From Alteripontixanthobacter muriae (GTDB lineage: Bacteria > Pseudomonadota > Alphaproteobacteria > Sphingomonadales > Sphingomonadaceae): 64,000 bases of DNA. Below the pieces are notes generated by a model that did not search any database, was not told where the DNA came from, and worked only from the letters and a program-made list of their open reading frames with translations. The position numbers were made by a program, and so were the translations under genes. Where the stretch lies: contig NZ_JAAFZT010000035.1 in assembly GCF_013336795.1 (NCBI RefSeq), forward strand, positions 62,001 through 126,000. Reading direction: 5' to 3'. Each line of letters opens with the position of its first letter. The stretch's first letter is position 1. Shown here piece after piece: positions 45,473 to 54,227 of the stretch.

Positions 45473-46243
45473 TCAGCCTTCGTCGATTTCGCGATTGCTA
45501 TCCAGCGCATTCCCGCTCTCGTCAGCATGCGGGTTTTCCGGTTCGGCAGCGCCTTCTGCGCGGCGGCGCTCCAGCCATGCCGCGGCTTCGGCTTTCTGTG
45601 CAGCCTCGCCCGCCGCCTTGGTCTGGGCCTCGCGCTCGGCGCGCAGTTCCTGGATCAGGCGTTCCCGGTCGCTGCCGGTATCGATTGCGACGGGGTCTTC
45701 CTCGCCATCTTCGGTCTTGATATTCTTCGCCGCCTTGGCGACTACGGCATCCAGTTCGCGCTGCGAGCACAGGCCGAGAGTCACGGGGTCCTTCGCCTGG
45801 ATGTTCTGGATGTTCCAGTGGCTGCGTTCGCGGATCGCGCCGATGGTGTTGCGGGTCGTGCCGATCAGCTTGCCGATCTGCGCATCCGATACTTCGGGAT
45901 GGTTGCGCAGGATCCAGGCGATGCCGTCGGGCTTGTCCTGACGCTTGGAAACAGGCGTGTAGCGCGGACCCTTGGTGCGGGTCACCTCGATTGGCGCCTT
46001 CTGCATCTTGAGCGTGTAGGAGGCATCCTGCTGACCGCGCTCGATCTCCTCCTGTGTCAGCTCGCCCGAATGTACCGGATCGCGTCCGGTATATTTGCTG
46101 CTGGCGAGGTCGTCGGCCATCGCCTGCACTTCCAGGATGTGGAGCCCGCAGAATTCGGCGATCTGGCTAAAGCCGAGTGCGGTGTTGTCGATCAGCCAGG
46201 TGGCGGTCGCATGCGGCATCAGGGGGGTGGGTTGCTTGGCCAT
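45473..46243 (-). CDS. DUF1013 cell-cycle transcriptional regulator (TrcR-type)
   Basis: This 256-residue protein matches the alphaproteobacterial DUF1013 family, annotated as the cell-cycle regulator TrcR. It begins PLMPHATATWLIDNTALGFS and QIAEFCGLHILEVQAMAD, followed by the conserved KYTGRDPVHSGELTQEEIER, then an HTH-like segment (SDAQIGKLIGTTRNTIGAIR) and LGLCSQRELDAVVAKA. The C-terminus is a charged, Ala/Glu-rich helix. The family is highly conserved and near-universal in the class; its detailed role is less defined than that of CtrA or GcrA. It is a single-gene unit. Confidence 0.88.
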   Translation of the reverse strand: MAKQPTPLMPHATATWLIDNTALGFSQIAEFCGLHILEVQAMADDLASSKYTGRDPVHSGELTQEEIERGQQDASYTLKMQKAPIEVTRTKGPRYTPVSKRQDKPDGIAWILRNHPEVSDAQIGKLIGTTRNTIGAIRERSHWNIQNIQAKDPVTLGLCSQRELDAVVAKAAKNIKTEDGEEDPVAIDTGSDRERLIQELRAEREAQTKAAGEAAQKAEAAAWLERRRAEGAAEPENPHADESGNALDSNREIDEG

Positions 46244-46300
46244 GATCGTTCTTTCTGCCTGTCGGTCGCGCGGCGGCGAAGGGCTGCCCGAGAGCGCGCT

Positions 46301-46333
46301 GAAAATATAAGGGCCGCCCCTTGCGGAGCGGCC
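46301..46333 (-). terminator. rho-independent terminator of the quinone oxidoreductase gene
   Basis: On the minus strand GGCCGCTCC and GGGGCGGCC (plus 46333-46325 and 46320-46312) pair over 9 bases with one T-G pair around a GCAA tetraloop, followed by CTTATATTTTC. It lies about 80 bases after the stop at 46412 and upstream of trcR. Confidence 0.7.
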
Positions 46334-46411
46334 TGCCGATCAGGATTTACGCTATTGCGCGGATAACGGCAAGGTCTTTACCGCCGCCAGTGAGCGGAGC
46401 GTCCGATGCTA

Positions 46412-47428
46412 TCAACCGAGCGAAAGAACGATCTTCCCGATATGCTCGCCCGCCTCCATATAGGCGTGAGCGGCGGCGGCTTCTGCAAGAGGGAAGGTCC
46501 GGTCCATCACCGGGGCCAGCGTGCCATCGCCGAACAGCGGCCAGGCATTCTTCGCGATCTCGTCCGCCAGCAGGGTCTTGAACTGCTCGGACCGCGGCCG
46601 CAGCGTCGATCCGGTGAGAGACAGGCGCTTCTGCATGACGACCGCCATGTTGATATCCGCCTGCATGCCGCCAAGTACGGCGATGGTCACATGGCGACCA
46701 TCTTCGGCGAGGCATTGCAGGTTACGTATGACGTAATCGCCCGACACCATGTCGAGCACGAGATCGACGCCGCGCCCGTCGGTCAGCGCCTTCACCTCAG
46801 CCACGAAGTCCTGCGTCTTGTAATTGATCGCGTGCGTCGCGCCGATCTCCAGTGCACGGGCGCATTTCTCTTCCGTCCCGCAGGTCACTAGGGTTTTTAT
46901 CCCGAACTGCCGCGCCAGCATGATCGCCATGGTGCCGATCCCGCTGGTGCCGCCGTGGATCAGCAGGGTCTCCCCTTCACACGCCCAGCCGCGTTCAAAG
47001 ACATTGTGCCAGACGGTAAACAGCGTTTCGGGAATGGCCGCAGCCTGCTCCATCGTCAGACTGCCCGGCACCGGCAGGCAATGACCGGCGGGAACGAGGC
47101 AATATTCGGCATAGCCGCCACCCGGTGTCAGGGCGCAAACCGGCTGGCCCGGCATGAGGCAATCTACATCCGGACCGCGCGCGGCGATGGTGCCGGAAAT
47201 CTCGAGCCCGAGCAGCGGCGAAGCGCCCGGCGGCGGCGGATAGAGCCCTTTGCGCTGGATGACATCGGGGCGATTCACCCCGGCATATTCGACCTTCACC
47301 AGAACTTCCCCGGCAACCGGCCTCGGCACGTCCATTTCGACCAGGTGCAGCACCTCGGCACCGCCCGGCGCATCGTAATGAACCGCGCGCATCCGTTCCG
47401 GCACGCGATCCTGTGCTGCGTCGATCAT
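46412..47428 (-). CDS. NAD(P)H-quinone oxidoreductase (PIG3/QOR-like, MDR family)
   Basis: This 338-residue zinc-independent medium-chain dehydrogenase has the GroES-like N-terminal domain (MRAVHYDAPGGAEVLHLVEM, VEYAGVNRPDVIQRKGLYPP) and the NADPH-binding Rossmann segment LIHGGTSGIGTMAIMLARQF near residue 150. GATHAINYKTQDF and VLDMVSGDYVIRNLQCL follow. It resembles bacterial homologues of human PIG3. Substrate is unknown. The start may be ATG 47428 or ATG 47392 (MRAVHYD). It is divergent from the DUF1192 gene. Confidence 0.88.
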   Translation of the reverse strand: MIDAAQDRVPERMRAVHYDAPGGAEVLHLVEMDVPRPVAGEVLVKVEYAGVNRPDVIQRKGLYPPPPGASPLLGLEISGTIAARGPDVDCLMPGQPVCALTPGGGYAEYCLVPAGHCLPVPGSLTMEQAAAIPETLFTVWHNVFERGWACEGETLLIHGGTSGIGTMAIMLARQFGIKTLVTCGTEEKCARALEIGATHAINYKTQDFVAEVKALTDGRGVDLVLDMVSGDYVIRNLQCLAEDGRHVTIAVLGGMQADINMAVVMQKRLSLTGSTLRPRSEQFKTLLADEIAKNAWPLFGDGTLAPVMDRTFPLAEAAAAHAYMEAGEHIGKIVLSLG

Positions 47429-47519
47429 TTTTCGCCCCTGTTGCCCCGATGCCCTGCCTGAGGATTAGCGTCGGCGGCCATTGACAGCAAGCGCGATAGC
47501 TTGCGATGCTGCGTTTCCG

Positions 47520-47723
47520 ATGGACGAAGCCGACCTGCCTCGCCGCAAGGGCGACCATGCCAGCCTGCTGAAGGCTGAGGACCTGTCCCCCTACAGCCAG
47601 CAAGAACTCACCGTACGGATCGCCACGCTGGAAGCGGAAATCGCCCGAACGAAGGCGCATGCCGAAAAGGCACAGGCCCACCGCAGCGCGGCGGAAGCCT
47701 TCTTCAAGGCACCGGACCGATGA
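47520..47723 (+). CDS. DUF1192 small protein
   Basis: This 67-residue protein fits the short alphaproteobacterial DUF1192 family. It starts MDEADLPRRKGDHASLLKAE, has the conserved DLSPYSQQELTVRIATLEAE pattern, and ends in a coiled-coil-like IARTKAHAEKAQAHRSAAEA followed by FFK. ATG 47520 is chosen over 47481 because the family begins there. Function is unknown. It lies divergent from the quinone oxidoreductase and 208 bases before clpA. Confidence 0.82.
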   Translation: MDEADLPRRKGDHASLLKAEDLSPYSQQELTVRIATLEAEIARTKAHAEKAQAHRSAAEAFFKAPDR

Positions 47724-47931
47724 TGGCGGCGCCAGCGGCCCCCGGTACCGCATGGCGCATGGCCACGCTGTTGAAAATGCTGCCGGAGACGCGGCCGGAC
47801 CCGCTGGCGATTACCTACTCGAAATCGCGAAATCGCGCCCCATATAGGCTGCGTTCACTGCATCGGGGCATGATCTGCCCGACCGGCTTCGTACCGGAAC
47901 TCACGATGCCCCTCTGCACGAAAGACGACTG

Positions 47932-50316
47932 ATGCCAAGTTTCGCCCAGAACCTCGAGAAGACGCTCCACGCCGCGCTGACCAATGCGTCCAGCCGCAGC
48001 CATGAATATGCCACGCTCGAACACCTCCTCCTCGCGCTTGTCGATGACGAGGAAGCGATGCAGGTGATGAATGCCTGCGGTGTCGACATTGCCGAACTGT
48101 CGGACGTGGTGAAACAATATCTCGACCAGGAATACCAATCGCTGAAAAGCGACGATGGCGGCGACCCGCAGCCCACGGCCGGGTTCCAGCGCGTGATCCA
48201 GCGCGCGATCCTGCATGTGCAATCGAGCGGCAAGGACACCGTGACCGGTGCCAATGTCCTGGTCGCCCTGTTTTCCGAACGCGATTCCTACGCCGTCTAC
48301 TTCCTGCAGCAGCAGGATATGAGCCGCCTCGATGCGGTCAGTTTCATCAGCCACGGCATCGGCAAGGGCGGCAAGAGCGATCCGCGGACGCCTCAAGGCG
48401 TGGAAGATGGCGAGCCAGCCAAGGACGAGAAGGGCAAGAAGGAAACCGCGCTCGACCAGTTCTGCGTCAATCTGAACGAGAAGGCGGAGAACGGCAGGAT
48501 CGATCCACTGATCGGCCGCGGGCCGGAAGTGGACCGGACCGTCCAGATCCTGTGCCGCCGCAGCAAGAACAACCCGCTTTACGTCGGTGATCCCGGCGTT
48601 GGCAAAACCGCCATCGCCGAGGGCCTCGCGCGCAAGATCGTCGAAGGCGATGTGCCGGAGGTCCTGGAGGACGCAGTCATCTATTCGCTCGACATGGGCG
48701 CATTGCTGGCGGGCACCCGCTATCGCGGGGATTTCGAGGAACGGCTCAAGCAGGTCGTGAACGAACTAGAAAAGATGCCCGAAGCCGTGCTCTTCATCGA
48801 CGAGATTCACACCGTGATCGGTGCCGGCGCGACCAGTGGCGGGGCAATGGATGCGTCCAATTTGCTCAAACCCGCGCTGTCTGGCGGCACGATCCGCTGC
48901 ATCGGTTCGACCACCTACAAGGAATTCCGCAACCACTTCGAAAAGGATCGCGCCCTGCTGCGCCGGTTCCAGAAGATCGACGTGAACGAACCGACGGTGG
49001 AAGACACGGTCAAGATCCTGGACGGGCTGCGGACCGCCTTCGAGGATCACCACAAGGTGAAATACACCTCGGAAGCATTGAAGACGGCCGTCGAATTGTC
49101 AGCGCGCTATATCAACGACCGGAAACTGCCGGACAAGGCGATCGACGTGATCGACGAGGTCGGTGCGATGCAGATGCTCGTTCCGCCCAGCAAGCGGAAA
49201 AAGAAGATCACCGCGCGTGAGATCGAACAGGTCATCGCGACCATGGCGCGCATCCCTCCGAAATCCGTTTCCAGCGACGACAAGAAGGCGCTGGAAAACC
49301 TGGAGCGCGATCTGAAGCATGTCGTGTTCGGTCAGGATCCTGCCGTGCACCGCCTCGCCACGGCCATGAAGCTGAGCCGGGCCGGTCTGCGCGACCCGGA
49401 CAAGCCGATCGGTTCCTTCCTGTTCAGCGGCCCCACGGGCGTCGGCAAGACCGAAGTCGCACGGCAGCTGGCCAGCATCATGGGCATCGAACTCAAGCGG
49501 TTCGACATGTCGGAATATATGGAACGGCATTCGGTCAGCCGGTTGATCGGCGCGCCTCCGGGCTATGTCGGCTACGACCAGGGCGGATTGCTGACCGATG
49601 CCGTCGACCAGAATCCGCATTGCGTGCTGCTGCTGGACGAGATCGAGAAGGCCCATCCCGATTTGTTCAACATCCTGCTGCAGGTGATGGATAATGGGCG
49701 GCTGACCGATCACCACGGCAAGACCGTCGATTTCCGCAATGTCGTGCTGATCATGACGACCAATGCGGGCGCCGCCGACATGGCGCGCAGCGGCATCGGC
49801 TTCGGCGACGTGTCCAAGGAAGATGCGAGCGAGGAAGCGGTGAAGCGCATGTTCACGCCGGAATTCCGCAATCGCCTCGATGCCATCGTGCCCTTCGCGT
49901 ATCTGGGCCGCAGCACCGTCAGCCGCGTGGTCGACAAATTCGTGCTGCAGCTGGAACTGCAACTGGCGGAACAGAACGTCCACATCCAGTTTGACAGTGA
50001 TGCGCGCAACTGGCTCGCCGACAAGGGCTATGACCGTCTGTACGGCGCAAGGCCGATGAGCCGCCTGATCCAGGACAAGATCAAGCAGCCGCTGGCCGAG
50101 GAATTGCTGTTCGGCAAGCTGTCGGATGGCGGCGAGGTCCATGTCAGCATGAAGGATGGCAAGCCGAATTTCGAGCTGACCCCTGCCCCGCCCAAGCCCG
50201 AACGCAAGAAGAAGGGCAAGGCAACAGCGGACGAGCCGGAAGCCGATATCGACGACGATGACGATGCCGACGAAGAGAATGGCGCAAGCGGCGGCGAAGG
50301 CGAAAGCACCGAATAG
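47932..50316 (+). CDS. clpA: ATP-dependent Clp protease ATP-binding subunit ClpA
   Basis: ClpA is the hexameric unfoldase that feeds substrates, including N-degron proteins, to ClpP. The 794-residue protein has the N-domain (residues 1-150), first AAA module with YVGDPGVGKTAIAEGLA and VLFIDEIHTVIGAG, and second with FSGPTGVGKTEVARQLA and LLLDEIEKAHPDLFNILLQV. The ClpP-binding loop reads IGF (ARSGIGFGDV). The C-terminus carries an extra Lys-rich then Asp/Glu-rich tail. The adaptor gene clpS, often directly upstream, is absent here. A hairpin terminator follows at 50346. Confidence 0.95.
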   Translation: MPSFAQNLEKTLHAALTNASSRSHEYATLEHLLLALVDDEEAMQVMNACGVDIAELSDVVKQYLDQEYQSLKSDDGGDPQPTAGFQRVIQRAILHVQSSGKDTVTGANVLVALFSERDSYAVYFLQQQDMSRLDAVSFISHGIGKGGKSDPRTPQGVEDGEPAKDEKGKKETALDQFCVNLNEKAENGRIDPLIGRGPEVDRTVQILCRRSKNNPLYVGDPGVGKTAIAEGLARKIVEGDVPEVLEDAVIYSLDMGALLAGTRYRGDFEERLKQVVNELEKMPEAVLFIDEIHTVIGAGATSGGAMDASNLLKPALSGGTIRCIGSTTYKEFRNHFEKDRALLRRFQKIDVNEPTVEDTVKILDGLRTAFEDHHKVKYTSEALKTAVELSARYINDRKLPDKAIDVIDEVGAMQMLVPPSKRKKKITAREIEQVIATMARIPPKSVSSDDKKALENLERDLKHVVFGQDPAVHRLATAMKLSRAGLRDPDKPIGSFLFSGPTGVGKTEVARQLASIMGIELKRFDMSEYMERHSVSRLIGAPPGYVGYDQGGLLTDAVDQNPHCVLLLDEIEKAHPDLFNILLQVMDNGRLTDHHGKTVDFRNVVLIMTTNAGAADMARSGIGFGDVSKEDASEEAVKRMFTPEFRNRLDAIVPFAYLGRSTVSRVVDKFVLQLELQLAEQNVHIQFDSDARNWLADKGYDRLYGARPMSRLIQDKIKQPLAEELLFGKLSDGGEVHVSMKDGKPNFELTPAPPKPERKKKGKATADEPEADIDDDDDADEENGASGGEGESTE

Positions 50317-50345
50317 CCGCGCGCCGACCATCGGTTGAGGAACAG

Positions 50346-50388
50346 GGAGGGCTCGCCGTTCATTTAAGAACGGTGAGCCCTCCTTTTT
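50346..50388 (+). terminator. strong rho-independent terminator after clpA, overlapping the next start codon
   Basis: GGAGGGCTCGCCGTTC (50346-50361) pairs with GAACGGTGAGCCCTCC (50368-50383) over 16 bases with one G-T pair and an ATTTAA loop, followed by TTTTT (50384-50388). It lies 29 bases after the clpA stop. The GTG proposed as start of the exonuclease gene (50373-50375) is inside the right arm. Confidence 0.88.
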
Positions 50389-51377
50389 CCTGGATACGAC
50401 CCGACCCGCACGGCATCCACGTTGGCCCGGCCGATTGCTGGATCGACCCGTCGAAAGCGGTCGACAAGGCGCTGGTCACGCATGGCCATGCCGACCATGC
50501 GCGCGGCGGGCACGGGCAGACGGTCGCCACGCCCGAAACCCTCGCCATCATGAAGTTGCGCTACAATACCGCCGACGGTGCAACGCCTGTCGGATATGGC
50601 GAGACCATCCGGCTGCCAGGCGGCGTGGATGCGACCTATATTCCCGCAGGCCACGTGCTGGGAAGCGCCCAGATCCTGCTGGAACATGCCGGTGAGAAAG
50701 TGATCGTCACCGGCGATTACAAGCGCCGCGCTGATCCGACCTGCCCGCCTTTCGTGGTCACTCCGTGCGACATTTTGATCACCGAAGCGACTTTCGGTCT
50801 GCCTGTCTTCGAACATCCGCCGATCGCGGACGAAATGGCGAAGCTGCTTAGCGCGCTGCAAAGCAATCCCGACCGCTGCGTGCTGGTCGGCGCTTATGCC
50901 CTGGGCAAGGCCCAGCGCGTGATCGCCGAATTGCGGGCTGCCGGGCACAAGGACATAATTTATCTGCACGGCGCGATGGAGAAGATGTGCCGGCTTTACG
51001 AGGATTTCGGCATCGATCTCGGCCCGCTGGCGCTCGTTGCCGATCAGGTGAAGGACGATATGCGCGGCTCCATCGTCATCTGCCCGCCTTCCGCGTTGAA
51101 CGACCGGTGGAGCCGCCGCCTGCTCGACCCGATCACCGCAATGGCTAGCGGCTGGATGATGGTTCGCCAGCGCGCCCGGCAGCGCAACGTCGAACTGCCC
51201 CTCGTCATCTCCGATCATGCCGACTGGAACGAACTGACCCGCACCATCGAAGAGGTGAACCCGCAGGAAACCTGGATCACCCACGGACGCGAGGAAGCGC
51301 TGCTGCGCTGGTGCCAGCTAACGCAGCGCCGCGCCCGCGCCCTTTCCATGGTGGGGTATGAGGATGAAGATGATTGA
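50373..51377 (+). CDS. ligase-associated DNA exonuclease (metallo-beta-lactamase fold)
   Basis: This 334-residue protein belongs to the beta-CASP/metallo-beta-lactamase nucleases that accompany bacterial ATP-dependent ligases (an Artemis/SNM1-like fold). It begins FSWIRPDPHGIHVGPADCWI and has the metal motif THGHADHARGGHG (HxHxDH), AGHVLGSAQILLEHAGEKVI and VTGDYKRRADPTCP, ending with ISDHADWNELT. The only start supported in this frame near the domain is GTG 50373, within the clpA terminator hairpin. It is followed 16 bases later by the ligase gene. Confidence 0.9.
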   Translation: MSPPFSWIRPDPHGIHVGPADCWIDPSKAVDKALVTHGHADHARGGHGQTVATPETLAIMKLRYNTADGATPVGYGETIRLPGGVDATYIPAGHVLGSAQILLEHAGEKVIVTGDYKRRADPTCPPFVVTPCDILITEATFGLPVFEHPPIADEMAKLLSALQSNPDRCVLVGAYALGKAQRVIAELRAAGHKDIIYLHGAMEKMCRLYEDFGIDLGPLALVADQVKDDMRGSIVICPPSALNDRWSRRLLDPITAMASGWMMVRQRARQRNVELPLVISDHADWNELTRTIEEVNPQETWITHGREEALLRWCQLTQRRARALSMVGYEDEDD

Positions 51378-51393
51378 GCGGGCGGGCTGAGGC

Positions 51394-53013
51394 GTGGAAG
51401 AATTCGCCGCCCTGATCGACCGGCTGGTCTATACCGGCAGCCGCAATGCCAAGCTGGCGCTGATTGCGGATTACCTGCGGTCTACTCCCGACCCGGACCG
51501 GGGATGGGCGCTTGCCGCGCTGACCGACGGGCTGGATTTCAGCGCGGTGAAATCCGGCACGATTCGTACCATGATGAAGGATCGCGTGGACCCGATCCTG
51601 TGGACGCTCAGCCGCGACTTCGTCGGCGATACCGCCGAATGCGCCAGCCTCCTGTGGCCGGAGCCGCTGGGGCACAGGGACGCGGCACCGGGCGTCGCCG
51701 AAGCGGTATCGCTGCTTTTCGATATGAAGCGGACCACCGTACAGGCCGAACTGCCGCGGTTGATGGACCGGCTCGATTCATCGGGGCGCTATGCCTTGCT
51801 CAAGATGGCAACGGGCGCGATGCGGATCGGGGTTTCGGCGCGCCTCGGAAAGGTTGCGTTTGCCCAGGCTTTCAATGTGTCGGTCGACGATGTGGAGGAA
51901 TATTGGCACGGGCTGACCCCGCCCTATGCCGAACTTTTCGCCTGGGCAGAGGGCGGCGAAGCGCCCGACACAGAAAACATGCCGCTGTTCCGGCCCTTCA
52001 TGCTTGCCCATCCGCTGGAAGAGACGGTGGTCGACATGGCCGATTATGCGGCAGAATGGAAATGGGACGGCATCCGGGTGCAGCTCGTGCATGCAGGAAT
52101 TGGCGTAGAAGCGGAAACCCGAGTCTATTCCCGATCCGGAGACGACATCTCCGCGACTTTCCCCGAAATGGTCGAGGCGCTGTCGATCCCGGCGGTACTG
52201 GACGGCGAATTGCTGGTACGCGGCACCCATCAGGGCGGCGAAGCCAACGAGCGGACGCAAGGTGGTGCCGCCAGCTTCAACGCATTGCAGCAGCGCCTGG
52301 GCCGCAAGACCGTGTCAAAAAAGATGCTGAGCGAAAGCCCGGCCTTCGTGCGCCTCTACGACGCGCTGATGATCGAGGGCGAGGATCTGCGCGGTCTGCC
52401 CTGGACCGAGCGGCGCGCGCGGTTGGAAGCGTTTCTGCCGCGGCTGCCCGCCGACCGGTTCGACATCAGCAACATCATCGCTGCCGGCGATTTCGAAAGC
52501 CTCGCTGAAATTCGCGAAAGTACACGCGACGATGCGATCGAAGGGCTGATGCTGAAGCGGCGCGACTCTCCCTATGTCGCGGGGCGGCGGACCGGGCTGT
52601 GGTATAAGTGGAAGCGTGATCCGCTGCTGATAGATTGCGTGCTGATGTATGCCCAGCGGGGCAGCGGCAAGCGGTCGAGCTTCTTCTCCGATTACACTTT
52701 CGGCTGCTGGGACGGCGACCCCGACGAAGGGGCGGAACTGCTGCCCGTGGGCAAGGCCTATTCCGGCTTCACCGATGCGGAACTGAAGCAGATCGACCGT
52801 CACGTGCGGCAGAATACCGTCAACCGTTTCGGCCCTGTGCGCGAAACGGAGAAGATCCTGGTTTTCGAGGTCGCCTTCGATTCTGTACATGAGAGCAAGC
52901 GGCACAAATCGGGGTTGGCGATGCGCTTCCCCCGCATTCACCGTATCCGCTGGGACAAGCCTGCGCATGAGGCGGACCGGATCAATACGCTGAAGGGCCT
53001 GATACGCGACTGA
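51394..53013 (+). CDS. ATP-dependent DNA ligase (cisplatin damage response type)
   Basis: This 539-residue ligase has an N-terminal DNA-binding domain (residues 1-180). The adenylation domain has the nucleotidyl lysine in YAAEWKWDGIRVQLVHAG (KWDG motif, near residue 222), VLDGELLVRG, EGLMLKRRDSPYVAGRRTG and WYKWKRDPLLIDCVL. An OB-fold follows (FEVAFDSVHESKRHKSGLAM). It acts with the adjacent exonuclease in DNA repair. Start is GTG 51394. The helicase and PdeM-type endonuclease often found in the same cluster are not here; the next gene is a convergent carbonic-anhydrase-like protein. Confidence 0.92.
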   Translation: MEEFAALIDRLVYTGSRNAKLALIADYLRSTPDPDRGWALAALTDGLDFSAVKSGTIRTMMKDRVDPILWTLSRDFVGDTAECASLLWPEPLGHRDAAPGVAEAVSLLFDMKRTTVQAELPRLMDRLDSSGRYALLKMATGAMRIGVSARLGKVAFAQAFNVSVDDVEEYWHGLTPPYAELFAWAEGGEAPDTENMPLFRPFMLAHPLEETVVDMADYAAEWKWDGIRVQLVHAGIGVEAETRVYSRSGDDISATFPEMVEALSIPAVLDGELLVRGTHQGGEANERTQGGAASFNALQQRLGRKTVSKKMLSESPAFVRLYDALMIEGEDLRGLPWTERRARLEAFLPRLPADRFDISNIIAAGDFESLAEIRESTRDDAIEGLMLKRRDSPYVAGRRTGLWYKWKRDPLLIDCVLMYAQRGSGKRSSFFSDYTFGCWDGDPDEGAELLPVGKAYSGFTDAELKQIDRHVRQNTVNRFGPVRETEKILVFEVAFDSVHESKRHKSGLAMRFPRIHRIRWDKPAHEADRINTLKGLIRD

Positions 53014-53064
53014 GGGCATGTGCGCCGGTTGCGCGGCGCAACTTTCGCCCCCTCGAAGGGCAAA

Positions 53065-53655
53065 TCAGTCGCCGGTATGTTCCGCCAGCGCCGCTGCGTG
53101 GGCTCGGCCATTTTCGACATAATGCGCCACGCCCATCTGCATGCCCGCCTTCGCTTTCGCAGGCAGATCGCGCAGGAATTTGGCCGGACGCCCGGCCCAA
53201 AGCTGGCCCGCCGGGATCGTCTTGCCCGGCGTGAGCATGGCGCCCGCCGCCAGCATGGCATCGCTTTCCATCCGGCAGCCATTCATCACGATGGTGCCGA
53301 GGCCGACAAACGCCCGATCCTCCAGCACGCAGCCATGCACCATGGCGAGATGGCCGATCAGCACATCTTCGCCGATGATGGTCGGAAACCCATCGGGATT
53401 GCCCGGCTCCGGCGGATCGCAATGCACGATGCTGCCGTCTTGGACATTGCTGCGCGCGCCGATGACCACCCGGTTCACTTCGGCACGGATGACGCAATTA
53501 TACCAGATGCTCGCATCGGCACCGATCTCGACATCGCCGATAATTCGGCAGCCGGGCGCGATGAAGGCGCTGTCGTGAATTTTTGGGCTCTTGCCGTGGA
53601 TGTCGATAATGGAAATATCGGTGCGGCGGTCGTGACCGCTGGTGTTGCTGCTCAT
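53065..53655 (-). CDS. gamma-carbonic-anhydrase-family hexapeptide-repeat protein
   Basis: This 196-residue left-handed beta-helix protein of the gamma-class carbonic anhydrase family (YrdA/CaiE-like) shows hexapeptide repeats (SAFIAPGCRIIGDVEIGADA, SIWYNCVIRAEVNRVVIG). Histidine metal ligands lie in IVHCDPPEPGNP and IGEDVLIGHLAMVHGC. Activity as a carbonic anhydrase is possible but many relatives are inactive or bind other acyl substrates. ATG 53655 overlaps the stop of the GNAT gene (ATGA). It is the last gene of the hemB-GNAT run. Confidence 0.88.
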   Translation of the reverse strand: MSSNTSGHDRRTDISIIDIHGKSPKIHDSAFIAPGCRIIGDVEIGADASIWYNCVIRAEVNRVVIGARSNVQDGSIVHCDPPEPGNPDGFPTIIGEDVLIGHLAMVHGCVLEDRAFVGLGTIVMNGCRMESDAMLAAGAMLTPGKTIPAGQLWAGRPAKFLRDLPAKAKAGMQMGVAHYVENGRAHAAALAEHTGD

Positions 53656-54227
53656 GGCGCATTCTCCCATTGTTCACGCGTGATGGCATAAACGATCGTG
53701 TCGCGGAACGGCGGATCGTAGCGAGCGTCGGCGTAGTCGAGATCCTCGCGCCGCACCATGCCGAGGCGCTTCATCAGGCCCCAGCTCGGCGTGTTTCCTA
53801 CCACGGTCAGCGCGACGATGCGTTCAGCGCCGAAGCGGCCGAACCCGGCGGTCAGGGCAGCGCAAGCAGCTTCCCTGGCATAGCCCCTTCCCCATGAATC
53901 GGCACGGAAGCGCCAGCCGATCTCCATCTCTCCTGTAACGCTGCTGCCCGGTGCATCGGCGCGCTTCAACCCGCAAAAGCCGAGCACCTCGCCCGCCAGC
54001 CAGCCGCCGTCGTCCAGCCGCTCGACCAGCCAGAAGCAGAAACCATTGGCAGCGACGCAGTTTTCGACGCGCTGCCGCTGTGCCGCCACGGCTTTGTCAC
54101 TCAGGGTTCCCGCCAACCACTGCATCACTTGCGGCGTATTGGTGTGGCGCAGAAAGGCAGCCCAATCGGCATCGCTGCGAAACTCGCGCAAACAGAGCCG
54201 CTCTGTTTCCACGTGGAACTCAACCAT
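53652..54227 (-). CDS. GNAT-family N-acetyltransferase (RimJ-like)
   Basis: This 191-residue acyl-CoA N-acyltransferase has the RimJ/RimL-type fold: TERLCLREFRSDADWAAFLR at the start, SVTGEMEIGWRFRADSWGRG and YAREAACAALTAGFGRFGAE as the acetyl-CoA-binding Q/RxxGxG/A-like region, then VGNTPSWGLMKRLGM. The substrate is unknown. ATG 54227 overlaps the end of hemB by 8 bases, so translation is probably coupled to hemB. Confidence 0.87.
   Translation of the reverse strand: MVEFHVETERLCLREFRSDADWAAFLRHTNTPQVMQWLAGTLSDKAVAAQRQRVENCVAANGFCFWLVERLDDGGWLAGEVLGFCGLKRADAPGSSVTGEMEIGWRFRADSWGRGYAREAACAALTAGFGRFGAERIVALTVVGNTPSWGLMKRLGMVRREDLDYADARYDPPFRDTIVYAITREQWENAP

Noticed and set aside
47720-47932. 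A 70-codon forward frame between DUF1192 and clpA that overlaps both by a few bases
   Set aside because: It has no family resemblance, its composition is that of a random high-GC frame, and it lacks a convincing ribosome-binding site.
53020-53064. A GTTGC-GCAAC hairpin between the ligase and the carbonic-anhydrase-like gene as terminator
   Set aside because: The stem is only five bases and the T tract is three bases, too weak to call.
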